From Thiopontia sp964415865 (GTDB lineage Bacteria > Pseudomonadota > Gammaproteobacteria > GCF-002020875), in contig CAYQBY010000033.1 in assembly GCA_964415865.1 (NCBI GenBank), forward strand, positions 1 through 16,457: a DNA stretch of 16,457 bases, read 5' to 3'. Position numbers and translations under genes: made by a program. This document shows positions 1 to 6,207 of this stretch, one piece after another; positions within the stretch are counted from its first letter, which is position 1; each line of letters opens with the position of its first letter. Below the pieces are notes generated by a model. The model had not been told where the DNA came from. It made no database searches and saw only the letters and a list, made by a program, of their open reading frames with translations.

Positions 1-55
1 CAGCAGCAATTGCGCCACCTGTCAGGGTTCCCTTCATAAACAATCTTCTTTTCAT
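1..55 (-). CDS. N-terminus of a Tat-exported protein (partial)
   Basis: Only the first 18 codons are in the window; the gene runs off the left edge. The peptide begins MKRRLFMKGTLTGGAIAA, a twin-arginine leader: an RR pair, a Phe two residues later and a weakly hydrophobic Gly/Ala stretch. The ATG at 55 has GAGGAG about six bases upstream, so the start is well supported. It lies downstream of, and on the same strand as, a periplasmic thioredoxin-like gene. SoxY-type thiosulfate carrier proteins have leaders of this kind and often sit near SoxW-like thioredoxins, so SoxY is one candidate, but the leader alone cannot identify the mature protein. Confidence 0.6.
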   Translation of the reverse strand, partial: MKRRLFMKGTLTGGAIAA

Positions 56-97
56 GGATTTCTCCTCATTATAAAAAAATATAAAACATCATAATCT

Positions 98-125
98 GCC
101 GCCTTCTTGTAACAGTCCGGGCGGC
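98..125. other. GC-rich inverted repeat in the 56-208 gap
   Basis: The arms GCCGCC (98-103) and GGCGGC (120-125) flank a 16-base loop, between the thioredoxin-like gene and the Tat-protein gene, both on the minus strand. No T-run follows directly on the minus strand, so it is a poor intrinsic terminator. It may be a weak terminator, a leader hairpin for the Tat-protein gene, or chance. The rest of 56-208 is AT-rich and holds the RBS of the Tat-protein gene; I see no clear promoter in it. Confidence 0.3.
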
Positions 126-208
126 ATGAACGCCCTACTCTAAATCAAACAGACATACTTGTCCATTCACTACAACATCTTGTTTTGCTTGTTAAAATAT
201 AGCCGCAT

Positions 209-691
209 TTATCTCAATTTTGCAATGGCCCCAAGGATCAGCTCATCAATCTCTCCATTGACAAAATCACGCACCCCAAGCCCAATTATCCGCTTCTGAA
301 CCTCTCTCCCCTTACCATCAAGAAATAGCAGGGTCGGGGTCAGCCAGACTCCATAACTGTTCCCCAGGCTGACCGGGGTAATTTCATCTCCAGAAAAGCT
401 GTCTATCCTCTCCGTGCTATCCAGATGGATCTTTCGTATCAACACCAACTCGTCATATTCACGGTTTCTCAGCAGCGGAACCAGATGATCGGACTCCATC
501 ACTATGCAGTATGGACAATCATCAGCCGAAAACATAAGGATCATCGGGATGCGGCGATTCCGCACCAACTCCCCATCACTCTGCAGATTTGAGCTGAAAG
601 GTACAGAGAAGATGTAGGAATCACGCCCAGGGGCCTCCCCAACAGCAGAGAAACCAGCAAACAGAAGAGAGATAAACAGAGCTATCTGCAT
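209..691 (-). CDS. Periplasmic thioredoxin-fold protein (SoxW/DsbD-C-like)
   Basis: A 160-residue protein counted from the ATG at 691. The N-terminal 18-20 residues are hydrophobic (MQIALFISLLFAGFSAVGEA) and look like a Sec signal peptide. The active-site motif CPYC is at residues 59-62, and the WLTPTLLFLD segment near 117-126 holds the cis-proline expected of a thioredoxin fold. Single-domain exported thioredoxins of this type usually reduce or protect periplasmic thiols, for example on Sox proteins or apocytochromes c; the partner here is unknown. An in-frame GTG at 709 would add six residues, but it lies inside the stem of the preceding gene's terminator, so 691 is preferred. The ATG directly abuts the T-tract of that terminator. 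A Tat-exported protein follows on the same strand. Confidence 0.8.
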   Translation of the reverse strand: MQIALFISLLFAGFSAVGEAPGRDSYIFSVPFSSNLQSDGELVRNRRIPMILMFSADDCPYCIVMESDHLVPLLRNREYDELVLIRKIHLDSTERIDSFSGDEITPVSLGNSYGVWLTPTLLFLDGKGREVQKRIIGLGVRDFVNGEIDELILGAIAKLR

Positions 692-724
692 AAAAAACCC
701 CAACTCCACAGCATGAAGTTGGGG
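692..724 (-). terminator. Intrinsic terminator of the Gly-rich protein gene
   Basis: On the minus strand CCCCAACT (724-717) pairs perfectly with AGTTGGGG (705-698) across an 11-base loop, followed by six T (697-692). The T-run ends at the base before the ATG of the thioredoxin-like gene, so termination and the next gene's translation start are fused. Read-through here would set expression of the downstream gene. Confidence 0.85.
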
Positions 725-745
725 CCCTGTTATCAGCTAAATATT

Positions 746-1051
746 TTAGCGTACTGGACCAGCTGGGCTACTATCACCTCTGGCATCACCACTACCATGA
801 ACACGAGCATTCTCGGCAGCATCAGCATCAGCCTCCATACTGGAAGCACCCTTACCAGATGCGTTGATAGACATACTGAAGTTACCCTCAGCATCGCCTG
901 AACCCTTGCCAGCACCGCGTGCCTTGCCGTCCATTGCACCATCAGCAGAACCTGTACCAGCACCAGACTGGTTATCGTCTCCACTCATAAATGCAAAAGC
1001 ACTAGAGGCCGCAAACGCTGTAGCAATAAACGCAATAATTAATTTCTTCAT
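746..1051 (-). CDS. Small secreted Gly/Ser/Ala/Asp-rich protein
   Basis: A 101-residue protein. The start at 1051 is chosen because AGGAG lies seven bases upstream and the first 20 residues (MKKLIIAFIATAFAASSAFA) form a textbook Sec signal peptide with an AFA cleavage site. The longer frame to 1123 would bury this signal. The mature part of about 80 residues is low-complexity, dominated by Gly, Ser, Ala, Asp and Asn, with no Cys and no aromatic-rich repeats; it is probably disordered. I do not recognise the family. Sulfur-globule proteins are also small, exported and Gly-rich, but they usually carry Tyr/Pro-type repeats, which are absent here. The gene has its own promoter and terminator, so it appears to be a dedicated, possibly abundant product. 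Confidence 0.7.
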   Translation of the reverse strand: MKKLIIAFIATAFAASSAFAFMSGDDNQSGAGTGSADGAMDGKARGAGKGSGDAEGNFSMSINASGKGASSMEADADAAENARVHGSGDARGDSSPAGPVR

Positions 1052-1085
1052 GACTATCTCCTTTGGTTGAAATCTAATTTTTATT

Positions 1086-1104
1086 GACTGAACATTGGTC
1101 AGTC
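1086..1104. promoter_or_regulatory. Operator-like inverted repeat at the promoter start site
   Basis: GACTGA (1086-1091) and TCAGTC (1099-1104) are perfect inverted arms around a 7-base spacer. They sit at the predicted transcription start of the Gly-rich protein gene, the typical place for a repressor operator. No regulator gene for it is visible in the window. A leader hairpin is the alternative. Confidence 0.4.
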
Positions 1105-1140
1105 TGTTGACTATAGCAAACAATTGATTACGTTATCAAT
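1104..1140 (-). promoter_or_regulatory. Extended -10 promoter for the Gly-rich protein gene
   Basis: Reading the minus strand, TTGATA (1139-1134) is followed after 18 bases by TATAGT (1115-1110), preceded by TGC, which makes an extended -10 element. Transcription would start near 1103 and give a leader of about 50 nt. An inverted repeat ATTGAT-N6-ATCAAT (1123-1140) overlaps the -35 region. It resembles an FNR half-site pair, but the spacer is six rather than four bases. Confidence 0.55.
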
Positions 1141-1189
1141 AGCTCGCTTGAGTGATCCTTCATCTCTGCATAGACATCCTGGCTTTTGG

Positions 1190-1209
1190 ATTCCCGCCTG
1201 CGCGGAAAT
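1190..1209. repeat. dRS3-like dispersed palindrome (single copy here)
   Basis: The 20-mer ATTCCCGCCTGCGCGGAAAT is a near-palindrome that differs by one base (GGAAAT for GGGAAT) from the ATTCCCGC...GCGGGAAT unit, which recurs many times in Neisseria (dRS3) and in other proteobacterial genomes. It lies about 40 bases before the sensor-kinase start. Only one copy is visible, so its repetitive nature rests on recall of the motif rather than on this window. Confidence 0.5.
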
Positions 1210-1250
1210 GACACTTCACATCCCCACTGTTCCTCGGTAGAGTCCAACCC

Positions 1251-2753
1251 ATGCACTCAAAATTACGTTTTTCACTCCTGACCCAAACCGGGATAGTTAT
1301 TGGACTTATAAGTCTGCTCGCAGTAATCGGCATCAGCAGCTCAGTCTTTATTACCCAGACTATTCAGGGTGCAGCCACCACCATCAATACCTCCGGCACC
1401 CTACGCATGCTCTCATACAAGATCGCAACCCAGATGATGCGGGACCAGAGGGCAGAAAAACCAACCTCAACAAAAATACGCGGCCTGATTCGCCGTTTTG
1501 ACTCCAAACTAAACCATCCATCTCTAAAACACTCGATCCCACAACCACAACACAACCCAAAGGGGGGGGATTCTGCAGCACCACCACTCTACACACTATA
1601 TAACTCAGTACATGGTCAGTGGAGAGAGGAGATTCAGCCGCTGCTGCTCAGTTATGCATCCCTATTGGATATTCGCCCTGAACAGAAATCAATCGAGACA
1701 ACAAAAGAGAAAATTCACAGCTCTTACCAGCAAAATTACCTCGCCAGGATCGATGAGTTTGTTTTTGACATCAACAACATGGTTACCATCATCGAGGAGC
1801 AGACCGAGGATAGAATTCAGCTACTACGCAATATCGAGTTTGTTTCACTCCCGCTACTTCTCATCACCATTCTTGCTGCACCTATCCTGCTCTATTACAG
1901 AGTTCTTGTTCCCCTTAAGGATCTGCTACAGATATCTGAACATGTACGCCAACGAGACTTCTCCAGACAGGCAAAATATCTGCGCAATGATGAGCTTGGA
2001 GAGCTGGCAAAAGCCTTCAACCTGATGAATTCCGACCTCTCCGCCACCTATGCTGAGCTGGAGGAGAAGATCATGGACAAGACCCAGTCCCTGATCGATG
2101 AATCCAACCGCATAACCCTGATGGAGGAGCGCAATATTATTGCACAGGAGCTTCATGACTCCCTGGCCCAATCCATCTTCTATCTCAATATTCAGATTGG
2201 ACGGATCAAAACACTAATCAAGCAAGGGGGAAGCAATGACCAGCTTCTCCCTATCATTGATGAGTTCAGAGAGACCAACAATACGGCAGACAGACAGCTA
2301 CGTGAGCTTATCTCCACCTTTAGAATCAAGACCAACCCGGAGGGAATCGATGCTGCGGTCAATGAAACCATTAACAAGCATATGGCTAGAAGTAGCGTAA
2401 AACTGGAGTTCCGCAACCATATTCCAGGTTTCTCATTTTCCCATAATGAGGAGATATATCTGACCCAGATTATTCAGGAGGCCACCTCCAACATTACCAA
2501 ACATGCCAACGCCAACCACGGCACTATAGAGCTGGGACAAGACATAGAGAGCCAGGAGATCATCCTGACAGTAAGGGATGATGGGGTTGGAATCCCCCTG
2601 CAACCACACCGCATCAACCACTTTGGGCTGCACAACATGGAGGAGCGCGCCAAAAATATCAACGGTGCAATCAACATTCAGTCACACCCTGATGGGGGCA
2701 CAGAGGTTCGTCTCAGTTTTACCCCCTCGCTACCACAAGAGAGCAAACTATAA
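1251..2753 (+). CDS. narX: NarX/NarQ-type nitrate/nitrite sensor histidine kinase
   Basis: A 500-residue inner-membrane kinase. Transmembrane helices lie near residues 11-35 and 198-216 and bracket a periplasmic domain. The segment INTSGTLRMLSYKIA (45-59) matches the NarX/NarQ P-box, including the Arg (R52) that binds nitrate in NarQ. A HAMP linker (about 215-266) leads straight into a HisKA_3-type box with phospho-acceptor H302 (ELHDSLAQ), then the ATPase domain: N-box near N414, DDGVGI at 443-448 and a GL/ERA segment near 459-467. E. coli NarX and NarQ are about 570-600 residues and have an extra central module between HAMP and kinase that is missing here. A weak RBS precedes the ATG. The downstream regulator is the likely partner. 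NarX versus NarQ cannot be separated by eye. Confidence 0.88.
   Translation: MHSKLRFSLLTQTGIVIGLISLLAVIGISSSVFITQTIQGAATTINTSGTLRMLSYKIATQMMRDQRAEKPTSTKIRGLIRRFDSKLNHPSLKHSIPQPQHNPKGGDSAAPPLYTLYNSVHGQWREEIQPLLLSYASLLDIRPEQKSIETTKEKIHSSYQQNYLARIDEFVFDINNMVTIIEEQTEDRIQLLRNIEFVSLPLLLITILAAPILLYYRVLVPLKDLLQISEHVRQRDFSRQAKYLRNDELGELAKAFNLMNSDLSATYAELEEKIMDKTQSLIDESNRITLMEERNIIAQELHDSLAQSIFYLNIQIGRIKTLIKQGGSNDQLLPIIDEFRETNNTADRQLRELISTFRIKTNPEGIDAAVNETINKHMARSSVKLEFRNHIPGFSFSHNEEIYLTQIIQEATSNITKHANANHGTIELGQDIESQEIILTVRDDGVGIPLQPHRINHFGLHNMEERAKNINGAINIQSHPDGGTEVRLSFTPSLPQESKL
1562..1569 (+). repeat. G8 homopolymer inside the sensor-kinase gene
   Basis: Eight consecutive G bases encode the KGGD stretch at about residues 104-107, in the periplasmic sensing domain. 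The reading frame is intact with eight. Gain or loss of one G would truncate the kinase. Confidence 0.85.
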
Positions 2754-2796
2754 CCATCCAACAAGGTGTGGCATACTCTGGGGCAAGGCAGATTCA

Positions 2797-2802
2797 TATA
2801 AT
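2797..2802 (+). promoter_or_regulatory. Possible internal -10 element before the regulator gene
   Basis: A perfect TATAAT lies 41 bases before the regulator start, in the 90-base gap after the kinase gene. No good -35 hexamer is seen 16-18 bases upstream, so this would need an activator or may be chance in AT-rich sequence. Confidence 0.3.
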
Positions 2803-2843
2803 AAAAAACAGATTTATAACAGTAGACCAAAGGTAAACCTAGA

Positions 2844-3488
2844 ATGAGCGAATTAGACCCAATCTCCCTGTTACTTATTGATGACCACCCCCTTATACGC
2901 AAGGGGATCGTCCAGCTTCTGGAACTACACGCTGGAATAATCCTGGCTGGGGAGGCCGATGGTGGTGCCGAAGGGATCAAGCTGATCAAGGAGAACCAGC
3001 CTGATATGGTGTTACTGGATCTCAATATGAGCAATATGGACGGGCTCACCACACTGAAGAAGATCAAAAAACAGTGGCCAAATATAAAGGTGGTGATTCT
3101 CACGGTATCCGACAACCCGCAAAACATCATTCAGGCCTTTCGCAACAAGGCGGATGGCTATCTACTGAAAAATACAGATCCCGAGATGATTGTTGAACAC
3201 CTGCTACAGGTGATGCACGGGGTAACAATTGTAAGTCCAGAGGTTTCGAAGATACTGACCCAGGCAAAACCGGACAAAAATAACCTGCTCGATATCAACA
3301 TCACCCGCCGTGAGAAAGAGGTGCTTAAACTTATAGCAGAGGGGCTCTCAAATCAGGATGTAGCTGATCGCCTCGGCATCTCGGTCTGGACCGCGAAGGT
3401 ACACGCCAAACATATCCTCAAAAAACTTGGTCTCAACACCCGTAACGAGCTCATCGTATGGGCCCTAAGAGAGGGGTTTTCCAACTAA
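2844..3488 (+). CDS. narL: NarL/NarP-type response regulator
   Basis: A 214-residue two-domain regulator. The receiver domain (about 8-125) has the acidic pair D13/D14, phospho-acceptor D59 in DMVLLDLNMS, the conserved T in VILTVSD and the K in YLLKN. A LuxR/FixJ-type helix-turn-helix occupies about 148-212, with ITRREKEVLKLIAEGLSNQ and the recognition helix around SVWTAKVHAKHILKKL. This is the standard NarL-subfamily plan and length. It follows the sensor kinase by 90 bases, so the two probably form a nitrate/nitrite-responsive pair that acts on the nap genes nearby. NarL and NarP cannot be told apart from sequence reading alone. An AAGG-type RBS is a few bases upstream of the ATG, and a strong terminator follows. 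Confidence 0.88.
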   Translation: MSELDPISLLLIDDHPLIRKGIVQLLELHAGIILAGEADGGAEGIKLIKENQPDMVLLDLNMSNMDGLTTLKKIKKQWPNIKVVILTVSDNPQNIIQAFRNKADGYLLKNTDPEMIVEHLLQVMHGVTIVSPEVSKILTQAKPDKNNLLDINITRREKEVLKLIAEGLSNQDVADRLGISVWTAKVHAKHILKKLGLNTRNELIVWALREGFSN

Positions 3489-3528
3489 GGAAGCCTCCAT
3501 AATCAGGCAGCACATAGATACTCATCAA

Positions 3529-3557
3529 GATACCCATAAAAACAGATACCCATAAAA
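3529..3557 (+). repeat. 15-bp tandem duplication
   Basis: AGATACCCATAAAA occurs at 3529-3542 and again at 3544-3557, in the spacer between the regulator stop codon and its terminator. It looks like a recent replication slip. The enclosed TACCCAT fits the loose NarL heptamer pattern, but the position after the gene argues against a regulatory role. Confidence 0.8.
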
Positions 3558-3560
3558 AAA

Positions 3561-3590
3561 CCTCCACCCCGTAAAGGGTGGAGGTTTTTT
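3561..3590. terminator. Bidirectional intrinsic terminator
   Basis: CCTCCACCC (3561-3569) pairs perfectly with GGGTGGAGG (3576-3584) over a 6-base loop. It is followed by six T on the plus strand and preceded by seven A, which give a T-run on the minus strand. It therefore ends both the two-component operon and the convergent octahaem cytochrome gene. Confidence 0.92.
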
Positions 3591-3621
3591 CCGTTCTAAG
3601 AACGAGACTTAAGCGTACTGC

Positions 3622-5043
3622 TTAGTGCTCTAGTCTCTTAGCACGTTGCGCCTTGAATGCAGCCTGGCGTGCTTTACGCTTGGCGGCCTCTTCTGGGGTC
3701 ATCTTGCCAAGGAACCACTTATGCTCTTTTGAATTCAGAACAGCATCTAGCTCAGCCTTCAGGTGGTGTGCAGCCTTCTGGTCTGCAGCATCACCGTGCT
3801 CACCCTGCTCGATCAGCTCCCTCAGCTCAGGTACCATCTCAGTGTAGAAGTTCTTACCAAGATCGTAAGTACCTTCCCAGTGAGTGATATCTGGACCCTG
3901 CATGGAAGCAGCCATACGGGCACGACGTCCCTCATGGTGCCACAGCTCGAACCATACGAAGTCAAGCTTATGAGAGAACTTAGGTCCTTTCATCAGAGGC
4001 TTGGCCGCCTTCATCAGACGCGTACCAGGTATGCCATACTTGCGGTTATAGAGATTGATCAACCCTTCATATTGAATATAGAAGTTATCAACCCAACCCT
4101 CTTCATGACAGGATAGACATACGGTATACATCTTGTCGCGACGATCTTCCCAGTTCGACAAGTGCTTGGATACAGGAGGACGGTTGGTCCAGCTGATACG
4201 GTCGCCCACATCGTGAGTAATAGGCTCTTTACGAGTTTCACTCATGTGACAGGTCGCACAAGTTGGTGCCGCATAGTAATCCTCACCCGGAACCCACTTG
4301 GGGTTATCCATGTTCATCTTATCGATATTCGCCTGATAAGCGATACCATGTTTAGACTCTTCATAGATCTCTTTCTGAGGATGGTCTGGACCCATATGAC
4401 ACTTGGTACAGTTTTCAGGATGACGCGCCTGCGCTACAGAGAACTGGTGACGTGAGTGACACGCCGCACAAGTACCCTTGGAGCCATCAGGGTTGATTCG
4501 GCCAATACCGGTGTTAGGCCATGTGGCCGCATCCAGTGAACCATCCTCAAGAACCTTGACCTGAGAACCATGACACTGCCAGCAACCATTTACTGCCGCT
4601 GCAGATACACCCTCAGGGAATCCCTCAGTAATCATACCGCTATCACCCTCAACCACCTCTGCGAGAAGGTTGTCCAGAGATCCCATAATATCACCCGCTG
4701 TTGCGTGGTGAGATTTAGCCATCTCTTTTGCCTCATTCTCATGACAGTTAGCACAGTCGGCTGGAGAAACGATAATAGAGATATGTTTCTTAACCTTCTT
4801 ATCATCATGGATGAATGCATCAACGTCACTAGAATCTGCCGCGTGACACTCGTAACAACCTACGTTGGCACCGTAGTGCTTACTTGCGCCCCACATCTGA
4901 ACCAGACCGGGGTTATTTTTCTTATGGCACGCTACGCACTGTTTGGTCTCTTCCGACATAACATTCGGAATCTCACTGACTGCAGCGTTAACTGTAGTCA
5001 CACCAAGCAGGAGCAGGGCACCTGTTAGTACTCTTAGGAACAT
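3622..5043 (-). CDS. Octahaem cytochrome c, hydroxylamine-oxidoreductase family
   Basis: A 473-residue periplasmic cytochrome with a Sec signal (cleavage near residue 20, VNAAVSE) and eight CXXCH motifs starting at C36, C63, C97, C154, C192, C212, C262 and C309. The segment CTKCHMGPDHPQKEIYEESKHG and the C-terminal GPDITHWEGTYDLGKNFYTE are characteristic of the HAO family rather than of NrfA (five haems, CXXCK) or tetrathionate-type octahaem proteins. HAO enzymes proper carry a Tyr, as I recall in a GPDYxxWHG-like segment, that cross-links the catalytic haem; here that place appears to be Ile386. This would favour a reductive role on nitrite or hydroxylamine, as in the epsilonproteobacterial HAO-like enzymes paired with Nap. 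No C-terminal membrane helix is present; the tail is basic and Ala-rich. GGGAGGAAA precedes the ATG. Confidence 0.88.
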   Translation of the reverse strand: MFLRVLTGALLLLGVTTVNAAVSEIPNVMSEETKQCVACHKKNNPGLVQMWGASKHYGANVGCYECHAADSSDVDAFIHDDKKVKKHISIIVSPADCANCHENEAKEMAKSHHATAGDIMGSLDNLLAEVVEGDSGMITEGFPEGVSAAAVNGCWQCHGSQVKVLEDGSLDAATWPNTGIGRINPDGSKGTCAACHSRHQFSVAQARHPENCTKCHMGPDHPQKEIYEESKHGIAYQANIDKMNMDNPKWVPGEDYYAAPTCATCHMSETRKEPITHDVGDRISWTNRPPVSKHLSNWEDRRDKMYTVCLSCHEEGWVDNFYIQYEGLINLYNRKYGIPGTRLMKAAKPLMKGPKFSHKLDFVWFELWHHEGRRARMAASMQGPDITHWEGTYDLGKNFYTEMVPELRELIEQGEHGDAADQKAAHHLKAELDAVLNSKEHKWFLGKMTPEEAAKRKARQAAFKAQRAKRLEH

Positions 5044-5068
5044 GTAATGTTTCCTCCCATTTTATTGT

Positions 5069-5096
5069 TGAACATAGATATCTATATACTCGTTCA
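5069..5096. promoter_or_regulatory. Nested palindrome before the octahaem gene
   Basis: The 12-base perfect palindrome ATAGATATCTAT (5074-5085) lies between the inverted arms TGAAC (5069-5073) and GTTCA (5092-5096), some 30-50 bases upstream of the octahaem cytochrome start. It could be a protein-binding site or a hairpin next to the RBS. Confidence 0.35.
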
Positions 5097-5116
5097 GGGG
5101 GAAGGGATCTTGACAT

Positions 5117-5193
5117 AACTCTTCGAAGCGACTCCTCCCCTCATCGCGAGTACCGGCAATAGTAACTCTTTCGGAGAGGAGTATTCAAGAGTT
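5117..5193 (-). promoter_or_regulatory. Structured leader with repeated heptamers, octahaem gene
   Basis: On the transcribed (minus) strand, AACTCTTGAA (from 5193) can pair with TTC-G-AAGAGTT (ending 5117) with one bulged G. Then ACTCCTCTCC (5182-5173) pairs with GGGGAGGAGT (5140-5131) with one G-U pair, giving about 20 bp around a 32-nt loop. That loop holds another AAGAGTT (5170-5164), able to compete for the same AACTCTT, and a small ATTGC/GCGAT stem. A fourth heptamer copy lies at 5238-5232. The structure is 75-150 bases upstream of the start codon. This is by-eye pairing without an energy calculation. Confidence 0.45.
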
Positions 5194-5247
5194 AAATAGA
5201 AAAAAGTAACGTCTAATTTGATGCAGGATAAAAGAGTTGAGCATTTA

Positions 5248-5261
5248 TTGATTTTAGTCAA
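5248..5261. promoter_or_regulatory. FNR/ANR-type box upstream of the octahaem gene
   Basis: TTGATTTTAGTCAA matches the FNR/ANR consensus TTGAT-N4-ATCAA with one mismatch. It lies between napH and the octahaem cytochrome gene, both on the minus strand, so it most likely activates the latter under low oxygen. I could not identify a convincing -10/-35 pair at a standard distance. Confidence 0.6.
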
Positions 5262-5316
5262 TTTATGCTGAGTGGTCGATAAAATAGATCCATAATCAGC
5301 AAATAGCGGCTATCTA

Positions 5317-6207
5317 TCACCTCGTCTTATCGCCAAAACGGCCGCCAAAACGGAAAACATCAGGGCCACATATATCCACACAGCGCCCACAATTTGTACA
5401 CTGTGAGTAGTTAACTATATTGGAGGTACTATCATCTCCCTTAAGGGGTATACGAAGTACCTGGGGCTCTGGACATACCGAGAAACAGTCCATGCAGTCA
5501 TTACAGGCATCACGATCTGCCGCCCTCACCCGTATCAGGCTGAACCTGCCCAACAGACTATAGAACGCGCCCATAGGGCAGATATGACCACACCAGCCAT
5601 TACGGCTCCAGAGCAGGTCATAGAGGAATATACCAACCACAGCAACCCAGCCCACACCAAACCCGTAGAAGATACTACGCTGCAGCAGGGTGACTGGATT
5701 GACCAACTCCCATAACAGGGTACCGCTGACAAGAGCCATCACCATAACCATCCCGAGAATCCAGAAGCGAATATGTGGTGAGAGCTCACACTTCTTCTTG
5801 AGGCCCAGTTTACGTCTCAGCCAGGCTGACGCATCAGTGACAATATTCATTGGGCAGACCCATGAACAGTAGGCCCGTCCACCAACAACCATATAGAAAA
5901 ATACAACAATCAGGGCACCAATCAGTGCCGTGGTCTCAAAGGCGTGACCTGCAAAAAGGGTCTGCAGGTAGACAAATGGGTCTGTCAGAGGCACTGTATC
6001 CAGCACCAGACTGGAGACCAGGTTCCCCTTGATTATCCGCACCGGTTCCCCCCACTCATCCAGGGCATCGAGGGTTGTCACCGATCCAATCAGAAACAGG
6101 GCGATGATAGAGAGCTGGGAGATACGTCGCATCACCAGCCACTTATGAGAACGGATCCACCCCTTCTCATCAGCTGCCCCCTTACCTACGGGATCACGTG
6201 CCATCAT
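5317..6207 (-). CDS. napH: NapH, membrane quinol dehydrogenase of periplasmic nitrate reductase
   Basis: A 296-residue integral membrane iron-sulfur protein. Four hydrophobic spans lie near residues 30-46, 88-108, 148-166 and 180-200. The two CXXXCP motifs typical of NapH are at 114-119 (CSWVCP) and 206-211 (CGHICP), on the cytoplasmic side by family precedent. Two ferredoxin-type motifs follow: C235/C238/C241/C245 and C270/C273/C276/C280. NapH oxidises quinol and passes electrons to periplasmic NapG, then NapB and NapA. The gene overlaps napF by 14 bases. GGAG lies three bases before the first ATG and six before a second in-frame ATG at 6204, which may be the true start. The partner napG is on the other strand about 8 kb away. 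Confidence 0.93.
   Translation of the reverse strand: MMARDPVGKGAADEKGWIRSHKWLVMRRISQLSIIALFLIGSVTTLDALDEWGEPVRIIKGNLVSSLVLDTVPLTDPFVYLQTLFAGHAFETTALIGALIVVFFYMVVGGRAYCSWVCPMNIVTDASAWLRRKLGLKKKCELSPHIRFWILGMVMVMALVSGTLLWELVNPVTLLQRSIFYGFGVGWVAVVGIFLYDLLWSRNGWCGHICPMGAFYSLLGRFSLIRVRAADRDACNDCMDCFSVCPEPQVLRIPLKGDDSTSNIVNYSQCTNCGRCVDICGPDVFRFGGRFGDKTR

Noticed and set aside
746..1123. Longer form of the Gly-rich protein starting at 1123
   Set aside because: It would place 24 residues before an intact signal peptide, overlap the promoter and inverted repeats, and ignore the AGGAG before 1051.
1123..1140. ATTGAT-N6-ATCAAT as a third FNR box
   Set aside because: The spacer is six bases, not four, and the repeat overlaps a good -35 element; kept only as a possible operator.
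3531..3553. Two TACCCAT heptamers resembling NarL sites
   Set aside because: They lie inside a tandem duplication between the regulator stop codon and its terminator, with no promoter nearby; the duplication explains both copies.
3622..5043. Octahaem cytochrome as NrfA or octahaem nitrite reductase of the CXXCK type
   Set aside because: All eight motifs are CXXCH, no CXXCK is present, and the HAO-type GPDHPQ segment is found.
5248..5261. TTGACT on the minus strand within the FNR-type box as a -35 hexamer
   Set aside because: No acceptable -10 element is found 16-18 bases downstream.
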